A stretch of DNA of 64,000 nucleotides from NCBI GenBank assembly GCA_041906145.1, contig JAYRJU010000002.1:186001-250000 (forward strand), given 5' to 3'. The notes beneath the pieces are model-generated. The model ran no database searches. It was not told the origin of the DNA and saw only the letters and a program-made list of their open reading frames with translations. The DNA is from SHVO01 sp041906145. GTDB taxonomy: Bacteria > Pseudomonadota > Alphaproteobacteria > Rhodospirillales > Rhodospirillaceae. Below are positions 58,149-64,000 of the stretch, in pieces; position 1 is the stretch's first letter; every line of letters begins with the position of its first letter. The position numbers were made by a program, and so were the translations under genes.

Positions 58149-60054
58149 GCCACCTCGCGCCATGCGCGGGGCGTTTTTCATTGGGCCCGCCGCTCTCGCG
58201 GGCGCGGCGTTTTTGCTTGGTTCGCAGGCGTTTGCGCAAAGCGCGCCGGTATCCCTTCTGCCCGCGCAGGCTCCCGCTGCGGCGCCGGACGCCGCCGCGC
58301 CGCCCGTCCCCGACGATGCCGAGCCCGGTGTGGATTCTTCCGCGCCCGCCATTTCCTCCAGCTCACTTGAAGCGCCGAGCACCGACCGGATCGGCCTGAT
58401 CGATGCCGCCGGCGGCGGCTTCTCCGCCGACATGTGGCGCGGCACCGATCTCGAACTTCTGCGCCGCGTGCTGCCGCAGCTTCCGCGGCGCATGGACTCC
58501 CTCGCGCAGCGCCGCCTCGCGCGTGCGCTGCTCCTCTCGGCGGCCGCGCCGCCCGCGTCCTCGGGTATTGCCGCTCCGCCCGTCGTGGACGGCGAGAACG
58601 CCAGTCCCACGCCGCCGGCGCCGCCGGCGCAGTGGCTTCTCGAAACGCGCCTGATCGGTCTTGCCGCTATCGGCGATTGGAACGACGCGCTCGCGTTGAT
58701 GGACCTCGTGCCCGCCGATCAGATGACCGACGGTCTGCGCAAGCTCCGCGCCGACGGCTCGCTCATCTCCGGACGCACCAACGACGCCTGTGCCGAGGCG
58801 CAAACCGCTCTCAGCGCCACCGGCGACGCTTATTGGCAGAAAGTCCAGATCTACTGCAATTTTGCCAATAATCAGGCGAGCGCCGCCTCGCTCGGCCTTT
58901 CGGTTCTGCGTGAGCAGGGCGTGCAGGATCCATTGTTTTTCTGGACGGTCGATCTCCTCAACGGCAATCGCCGTCTCAGCCCGCCCAATCTCGGCCGCCC
59001 CGAGCCGGTGCACCTCATGATGCTCGCCAAGGCCGGCGGTCCCGTGCCGGATTCCATTATCCAAGGCGGCGATCCCACGACCCTCGCCGTCGTTTCCGGA
59101 ATTGCGCCGCCGCCTGAGGACAAAAACGATAAGACGCCCGCTGCGCAAAAGGCCGAGCGCGCCAAGCTCGCCGCCGAATCCCGCGTGACTGTCGCGGAGC
59201 GCGCGGTCGCTGCCGGGACGCTGGACGCTGAGCGCCTGCGCCTTTTGTACCGTCAAATGAACACCAAGGACGAAGCGCCGCCGGCGCTCGCGAGCGTCAC
59301 CGTCGCCACCGTCCGTGAACGCGTGTTCCTGTTCCAGACCGCGCTTGGGCAGAACGTTCCCGCCGCGCGCGCTGAAGTCATCGCGCGCGCCATTGATCTC
59401 ACGCGCGCCGATCGCGGCATCAAGGGCCCGGATCTCATCACCGTGGGCCGCCTGTACGCCCCGCTCATCCTCGAAATCCAGCCCAGCCCCGACCTGATTT
59501 GGTTCTCGGGCGCTGCCGCGCGCGCTCTGCTCGCCGCCGGCGAGCTCGAGAAAGGCCGTGAATGGCTTGCGCTCGCCCGCTCCATGGCGCGCACCAGCAT
59601 CGAAGCCGGCCAGGTCGCCGATGGCTTGTGGCCCATCGACCGCCTCATGACCGAAGGCGCGCCCACACGTATTCCCCCGCAGGCGCTTCAAGCCTGGCGC
59701 CAGACCGTGGCGCCAGACCGCCGCGCTGAATACCAGGGCATGCTTCTCAACGTGCTCGCCGCTGTCGGCGAGCCGATCACCGCGACCGACTGGCTGCCGG
59801 CGATGGACAACTCCGCGCCCGCCGTCACCATGACCGTCACGCCGCCGCGTATCGTCAATGGTTTGAAACTCGCGCAGCGCGACAAGCGCGTGGGCGAAAC
59901 GGCCGTCTTTGCCTTGCTTGCGCTTGGTGAAGAAGGCCCCGCGTCCGTCGAACCGGCGGCGCTGCAGGAAGTCATCGCGGCGTTGATGGCCGTCGGTCGT
60001 GAACATGATGCCCGTGCGCTTGCCGTCGAAGCGCTGCTCGTCGAAGGTCTGTGA
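58129..60054 (+). CDS. Large exported helical-repeat protein, unknown
   Basis: 641 residues. A signal peptide (about 13-36, FIGPAALAGAAFLLGSQAFAQ) is followed by an Ala/Pro/Asp-rich linker and a long helical, repeat-like body (LIGLAAIGDWNDALALMDLVPADQMTD, WQKVQIYCNFANNQASAASLGLSVL, LEKGREWLALARSMARTS) that resembles TPR/alpha-alpha solenoid architecture. Exported to the periplasm. It overlaps the small membrane protein gene upstream by 20 bases and xerD downstream by 4 bases, so it is part of one operon with both. Confidence 0.7.
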   Translation: MSVSINKPPRAMRGAFFIGPAALAGAAFLLGSQAFAQSAPVSLLPAQAPAAAPDAAAPPVPDDAEPGVDSSAPAISSSSLEAPSTDRIGLIDAAGGGFSADMWRGTDLELLRRVLPQLPRRMDSLAQRRLARALLLSAAAPPASSGIAAPPVVDGENASPTPPAPPAQWLLETRLIGLAAIGDWNDALALMDLVPADQMTDGLRKLRADGSLISGRTNDACAEAQTALSATGDAYWQKVQIYCNFANNQASAASLGLSVLREQGVQDPLFFWTVDLLNGNRRLSPPNLGRPEPVHLMMLAKAGGPVPDSIIQGGDPTTLAVVSGIAPPPEDKNDKTPAAQKAERAKLAAESRVTVAERAVAAGTLDAERLRLLYRQMNTKDEAPPALASVTVATVRERVFLFQTALGQNVPAARAEVIARAIDLTRADRGIKGPDLITVGRLYAPLILEIQPSPDLIWFSGAAARALLAAGELEKGREWLALARSMARTSIEAGQVADGLWPIDRLMTEGAPTRIPPQALQAWRQTVAPDRRAEYQGMLLNVLAAVGEPITATDWLPAMDNSAPAVTMTVTPPRIVNGLKLAQRDKRVGETAVFALLALGEEGPASVEPAALQEVIAALMAVGREHDARALAVEALLVEGL

Positions 60055-60950
60055 GCCGTTACGTTGAGAATTTCCTCGAGATGCTCGCGGTGGAGCGGGG
60101 CGCTTCGCCGCGCACTCTGGAGGCCTACCGCCGCGACCTCGACGATGTCACCGAAGTGCTGAAACACGATCCGGCCACTGCTGACGTCGATGGGCTGCGG
60201 CGCTATATCGATCACATGAACACAATGGGCCTTGCGCCCCGCACGGCGGCGCGGCGGCTGTCGTGCCTGCGGCAATTCTTCAAGTTCCTCTACGCCGAGG
60301 GCGTGCGCACCGACGATCCGGCGGCGTCGCTGGAAAGCCCGCGCTTGGGCCGTCCGCTGCCCAAGTATCTGACGGTTGAAGAGGTCGAGCGCCTGCTTGC
60401 CGCCGCGCGCGGGCTCGAGGGGCGCCAGGGCCTGCGCGCCGCCGCGATGCTGGAGCTTCTCTATGCGACGGGGTTGCGCGTCTCGGAACTCGTCTCGCTG
60501 CCGCTCAACGCACTGCCGCGCAACAAGCCGACCATTATCGTGCGCGGGAAGGGCAACAAGGAACGCATGGTGCCCGTCGGCGAAGCGGCGCTCGGCGCGC
60601 TGACGGCCTATCTCGAGGTGCGCGAAAGCTACATCCCGAAGGCCGCGAAAAACTCGCGTTGGCTGTTTCCCTCCGATAGCCGCGAAGGTTATCTCACGCG
60701 CACCGGCTTTGCGCTCCTCTTGAAAGAAATTTCCGTCGCCGCTGGGATCTCACCCTCGCGCGTCTCGCCGCACGTGCTGCGCCACTCCTTCGCCACGCAT
60801 CTGCTCGCCAACGGCGCCGACCTGCGGGCGCTTCAACAAATGCTCGGCCACGCCGACATCTCGACCACGCAGATTTATACGCACGTTCTTGATGAGCGCC
60901 TGCGCCGCCTCGTCGCCGATAATCACCCGCTGGCCAATATCAAGCTCTGA
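60051..60950 (+). CDS. xerD: Tyrosine recombinase XerD-type
   Basis: 299 residues from GTG at 60051. Core-binding domain (about 1-85; FLEMLAVERGASPRTLEAYRRDLDDV), catalytic domain with ATGLRVSELV (Arg), VRGKGNKERMVPV (Lys), SPHVLRHSFATHLL (His, Arg), LGHADISTTQIYTHV (His and the nucleophilic Tyr). With XerC it resolves chromosome dimers at dif. It overlaps the exported-protein stop by 4 bases (GTGA). Position next to aroK is typical for alphaproteobacterial xerD. Confidence 0.93.
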   Translation: MSRYVENFLEMLAVERGASPRTLEAYRRDLDDVTEVLKHDPATADVDGLRRYIDHMNTMGLAPRTAARRLSCLRQFFKFLYAEGVRTDDPAASLESPRLGRPLPKYLTVEEVERLLAAARGLEGRQGLRAAAMLELLYATGLRVSELVSLPLNALPRNKPTIIVRGKGNKERMVPVGEAALGALTAYLEVRESYIPKAAKNSRWLFPSDSREGYLTRTGFALLLKEISVAAGISPSRVSPHVLRHSFATHLLANGADLRALQQMLGHADISTTQIYTHVLDERLRRLVADNHPLANIKL

Positions 60951-61459
60951 TGAAAAAGAAGGTCGTCGTCGTCAACGACAAGATGCAGCGGAACTACCGC
61001 TACGAGCTCACGGCCCCAATGGGCAAGAAGTTCGATCCGAACTTCACACCCGAGCTGACCCCGAAACAGATGCTGCGCCTCGGCGTGTTCAGCGGCAAGT
61101 ACATGACCGACTGCCGCAAGGAATTCCCCGCCGACTGGTTCACGCATGCGCAATTGGCCACCGGCGCGCGCAACCCACTCCTGAACTTCTTCCGTATCGA
61201 CGCCAGCCGGCCGTTATCGGAATGGCGCCGCAAGGGATGGATCTGCGAGGACGATCCGCGCGGCTGGTTCCAATGGTACTGCCGCTATTACATGGGTCGG
61301 CGCATGCCGGCCGAGGACGAGCGCCAGATCAAACGCTGGAAGGCGATCCGCCGTCACATCGGGCAGATCAAGAAGAACTGCGAGCCCGGCGACCTATGGT
61401 GCCGCAAGCGCCAAAGGCAAGCGTTGCTCCACTGGGCGTACGATAGCCGGAAGATTTAG
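60950..61459 (+). CDS. Conserved-looking hypothetical protein, unknown
   Basis: 169 residues; the ATG at 60950 overlaps the xerD stop by one base (TGATG). Soluble, rich in Trp, Tyr, Lys and Arg: NYRYELTAPMGKKFDPNFTPELTPKQMLRLGVFSGKYMTDCRKEFPADWF and EDDPRGWFQWYCRYYMGRRMPAEDERQIKRWKA. These motifs look highly constrained, suggesting a real enzyme or nucleic-acid-binding protein, but the family is not recognised here. Its last 62 bases are repeated downstream. Confidence 0.7.
   Translation: MKKKVVVVNDKMQRNYRYELTAPMGKKFDPNFTPELTPKQMLRLGVFSGKYMTDCRKEFPADWFTHAQLATGARNPLLNFFRIDASRPLSEWRRKGWICEDDPRGWFQWYCRYYMGRRMPAEDERQIKRWKAIRRHIGQIKKNCEPGDLWCRKRQRQALLHWAYDSRKI
61397..61458. repeat. Direct repeat, copy 1 (3' end of the hypothetical gene)
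   Basis: 62 bases covering the last codons of the upstream gene, repeated at 61502-61563 with a single difference (A at 61407, T at 61512). The offset is 105 bases. Confidence 0.85.
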
Positions 61460-61501
61460 TGAGTTCGTCGCGCCGCGCCGAAGCGCTTGCGCGAAGGCGG
61501 G

Positions 61502-61563
61502 TGGTGCCGCATGCGCCAAAGGCAAGCGTTGCTCCACTGGGCGTACGATAGCCGGAAGATTTA
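61502..61563. repeat. Direct repeat, copy 2
   Basis: Second copy of the 62-base direct repeat, 43 bases after the first. It carries the end of a coding sequence but no upstream gene, so it is non-coding debris from a partial duplication. Confidence 0.85.
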
Positions 61564-61635
61564 ACTTAAGGCGATGATGCCTCCGGCGTTGATGTCCCGA
61601 AAAGGTTTCAGGCCGGTTGCTTGATCTATCGCCGG

Positions 61636-62379
61636 TTACGCGGCGGCGGCTTCGTCGGGCCCCGCGCCGGAGGGCTCGCCCTTATCCTTGATCGGGACCA
61701 GCTTGGGCTGCGGGACAGGCTCATCCCCGAGGCGCACATCGAACCGGCGCACGAACATCCGCCACCAGACCGGGTGGCCGATCTTGAGGGCGGAGGTGAC
61801 CTGTTCGTGTGCGTCCTTGTTCGGGATCAGCCGCATGGCGGTTTTCGCCGATCCCAAAAGGAGACGCATCACCTTGGCGATCAGGAAATCCGGCACTTTG
61901 CCGTGAAGCAGCAACTGGCCCATCCCCAGGCGGCCCATGACGCCGAGCACCACACTGGAAACCCGCACGTCGTGACGCGCCCCGGCCGCATCGGCTTGCG
62001 CGAGTACTTCGCGCAGCAAGGCGTCGGCCTTGGCCGGCGGGAACAGATCGATGATCTTCGAGGCCTCTAATGCGACAAGACCCGCGAAGTACCACGGGTC
62101 CGGTTTGGTCAGGATAGGGCGATAGTGGGAATACCCCGATCGGTGACGCATGCTCGCGCGCACGAAACCCGACACTTCCATGAGGTCGCTCACGAACCAG
62201 GACGCGGCGTCCTCGGCGGTCAGGAACGTCCGCGCGGCGGACGGCAATGGCGGCGGGGCGGGGGTGCGGTTGCGGCGTCCGCCCCGGGCCTTCTTGGCGA
62301 TGCTCCGCCCAGAACCGGCGTTGTCCTTGTCGGACGCCGCCGGTTTAGCCTCGGTCTCTTGCCGATCGCCTTCAGCCAT
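61636..62379 (-). CDS. Hypothetical protein, helical
   Basis: 247 residues. A disordered N-terminus (about 1-50, Lys/Arg/Pro-rich) leads to a helical domain (FLTAEDAASWFVSDLMEVSGFVRASMRHRSGY, KIIDLFPPAKADALLREVLAQA, SSVVLGVMGRLGMGQLLL) and a disordered, Pro/Gly-rich C-terminus. No family is recognised. It is divergent from the ABC-F gene. Confidence 0.6.
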   Translation of the reverse strand: MAEGDRQETEAKPAASDKDNAGSGRSIAKKARGGRRNRTPAPPPLPSAARTFLTAEDAASWFVSDLMEVSGFVRASMRHRSGYSHYRPILTKPDPWYFAGLVALEASKIIDLFPPAKADALLREVLAQADAAGARHDVRVSSVVLGVMGRLGMGQLLLHGKVPDFLIAKVMRLLLGSAKTAMRLIPNKDAHEQVTSALKIGHPVWWRMFVRRFDVRLGDEPVPQPKLVPIKDKGEPSGAGPDEAAAA

Positions 62380-62482
62380 ACGAGCGACTTTACGCGATAT
62401 GGTGATTTCGGCAACCGCTTCGCAGTGGAATGCTTGAGCAACCTATGGTTAAACGCGTGCGCCTCTAGCTGAAAGATCACAC

Positions 62483-64000
62483 GTGCCGCCCCTTTTGACG
62501 CTGTCCGACATTCATCTGACCTTCGGCGGAACGCCGCTCCTGGAGGGTGCCGAGATCGCGATCGGTCAGCGCGAGCGCTTGTCGCTGATCGGCCGCAACG
62601 GCTCGGGCAAGTCCACGCTTCTGAAAATCGCCGCGGGACTCGTCGAAGCCGACCGCGGCGAACGCGTGGTGCAGCAGGGCGTGTCCGTCGCGTATCTGCC
62701 GCAGGAACCGGATCTCTCCGCCTACCCCAACGTGCTGGCTTATGTGGAAAGCGCGTTCGCCGAGCATGATGATCCGCACCGCGCGCGCACGCTCCTCAAT
62801 CATCTCGCCCTTTCGGGTGAGGAGAACCCACGATCGCTTTCCGGCGGTGAAGCGCGCCGCGCCGCGCTCGCGCGCGTGCTCGCGCCGCAGCCCGATGTGT
62901 TGTTGCTCGATGAGCCTACCAACCACCTCGATCTTCCCGCCATCGAATGGCTGGAGGATGAATTGAAGCGGTCCCGGTCGGCCTTGGTGCTCATCAGCCA
63001 CGACCGGCGCTTTCTCACCAACCTCGGCACGGCCACCGTATGGCTGGACCGGGGCAAGACGCGCCGCCTCGATCAAGGCTTCGCCGCCTTCGAGGATTGG
63101 CGCGACGATGTCCTCGCGCAGGAAGAACTGGAGCGCCACAAGCTCGACCGTAAGATCGCGGCCGAGGAACACTGGATCCGCCACGGTGTCTCGGGCCGCA
63201 GAAAACGCAACGTGCGCCGCGTCGCCGCGCTCGCCGATTTGCGTCAGGAGCGGAAGGAAGGGCGCCGTGTCGCCGGCACCGTGGAGATGACGGCCACCGA
63301 CGCCGCGATTTCTTCGAAGCTTCTGATGGAAGCAAAAGGTCTCTCGAAAGCTTTCGGCGAGCGGACCGTCGTGCGCGACGTCACGATGACGGTCCTTCGC
63401 GGCGACCGTATCGGCATCGTCGGCCCCAACGGCGCCGGCAAGACGACACTCCTCAAGCTTCTCACCGGCGAACTTGCGCCGGACTCGGGGACATTGAAGC
63501 TCGGCACGAGCCTCGAGATCGTCACGCTCGACCAGCGCCGCGAAGCGCTCGATGTGAACGGCACCCTGATGCAGAACCTCACCCGTGGTCATGGGGACCA
63601 TGTGATGGTCGCCGGTAAACCGCGTCACGTCGTCGGGTATATGAAGGACTTTCTCTTTACCCCCGAGCAGGCCAACACGCCGGTCAGTGTCCTTTCGGGC
63701 GGGGAACGCGGACGCCTCATGCTCGCGCGCGCGCTTTCGCTGCCCTCCAACGTGCTGGTGCTCGACGAGCCCACCAACGACCTCGACCTCGAGACGCTGG
63801 ACCTCTTGCAGGAAATGCTCGCCGACTACGCCGGCACCGTGTTGCTCGTCAGTCACGACCGCGACTTCCTGGACCGTGTCGCCACCAGCGTTATCGCCTT
63901 TGAAGGCGACGGACGCTGGCAGCTCTATCCAGGCGGTTATGCGGATATGGTCAATCAGCGCGGCTATGGCGTGCAGGCGCTGGCGCAGCCGCAGCGACCC
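62483..64000 (+). CDS. uup: ABC-F ATPase, Uup type (3' end missing)
   Basis: At least 506 codons from GTG at 62483; no stop occurs before the window ends. Two ABC domains: Walker A GRNGSGKST with LSGGE signature and LLLDEPTNHLD; second Walker A GPNGAGKTT, LSGGERGRLMLARALSLP, VLDEPTNDLDLETL. The linker RRKRNVRRVAALADLR is characteristic of the Uup branch. ABC-F proteins act on ribosomes; Uup is linked to ribosome and DNA stability. The C-terminal coiled-coil domain of Uup would lie outside. Confidence 0.88.
   Translation, partial: MPPLLTLSDIHLTFGGTPLLEGAEIAIGQRERLSLIGRNGSGKSTLLKIAAGLVEADRGERVVQQGVSVAYLPQEPDLSAYPNVLAYVESAFAEHDDPHRARTLLNHLALSGEENPRSLSGGEARRAALARVLAPQPDVLLLDEPTNHLDLPAIEWLEDELKRSRSALVLISHDRRFLTNLGTATVWLDRGKTRRLDQGFAAFEDWRDDVLAQEELERHKLDRKIAAEEHWIRHGVSGRRKRNVRRVAALADLRQERKEGRRVAGTVEMTATDAAISSKLLMEAKGLSKAFGERTVVRDVTMTVLRGDRIGIVGPNGAGKTTLLKLLTGELAPDSGTLKLGTSLEIVTLDQRREALDVNGTLMQNLTRGHGDHVMVAGKPRHVVGYMKDFLFTPEQANTPVSVLSGGERGRLMLARALSLPSNVLVLDEPTNDLDLETLDLLQEMLADYAGTVLLVSHDRDFLDRVATSVIAFEGDGRWQLYPGGYADMVNQRGYGVQALAQPQRP

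Noticed and set aside
62477..63856. 459-residue minus-strand open frame
   Set aside because: It is antisense to the Uup-type ATPase, which has complete ABC motifs; long antisense frames are common at this GC content.

Overview
The window is a high-GC chromosomal segment of an alphaproteobacterium. The master cell-cycle regulator CtrA, a ChpT-type histidine phosphotransferase, polar-flagellum genes (fliI, fliJ, flhA, flhF, flhG), and an aroK-aroB / corC-like / bolA / J-protein / cobS-cobT / rpmB neighbourhood all point to that class. Several small proteins suggest a Rhizomicrobium/Micropepsaceae-like lineage, but that finer placement is a guess. There is no sign of a prophage, integron, CRISPR array, rRNA or tRNA. 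The only mobile-element-like gene is one REP-associated tyrosine transposase (RAYT).

Layout. 1-2 kb: 5' end of a peroxiredoxin-like gene, two sugar/lipid-type methyltransferases and hspQ. 2.1-7.1 kb: a signalling island of two paralogous PAS-domain histidine kinases, a SpoIIAA-like protein, a small unknown protein and a single-domain response regulator. 7.2-11.7 kb: housekeeping genes (a MarR regulator, pyrD, a HAD phosphatase, nadK, moaA, a DUF3553 protein). 11.8-24 kb: cell cycle and motility (chpT, a CheY-like regulator, cheR, then ctrA divergent from fliI-fliJ, a J-domain/SH3 membrane protein, a FliK-like protein, flhG, flhF, flhA). 24-31.5 kb: RAYT, a degenerate agmatine-deiminase-like protein, ada, and several small secreted or envelope proteins including an OmpA-family porin. 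31.6-38.6 kb: a cytochrome c-FTR1 iron permease, a DUF1501/DUF1800 pair and a PPK2 polyphosphate kinase. 38.7-46.1 kb: gap-pgk, small transporters, accA, a Nudix protein, two unknown membrane-associated proteins and rpmB. 46.1-54.7 kb: a LysR regulator, tpm, cobT-cobS, a J-protein, bolA, tandem DUF2889 genes and a CBS protein. 54.8-64 kb: corC-like, aroB, aroK, an unannotated 43-residue membrane protein, a large secreted protein, xerD, two unknowns and the start of a Uup-type ABC-F gene.

How it works together. ChpT, CtrA and the flagellar export/placement genes are physically linked. TTAA-type boxes and GANTC methylation sites lie in the ctrA-fliI and flhA upstream regions, consistent with CtrA/CcrM-type control. 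The most unusual items are: a deiminase-fold protein that appears to have lost all catalytic residues; a J-domain, Cys4, helical repeat, transmembrane and SH3 fusion; two 47-bp palindromic elements with compensatory stem changes placed just before cobT and bolA; a 134-bp multi-palindrome repeat after ynfA; a 62-bp direct duplication of a gene's 3' end; and a possible DUF1800 remnant upstream of an intact DUF1501/DUF1800 pair. All assignments were made by reading protein motifs by eye; no database search was run.
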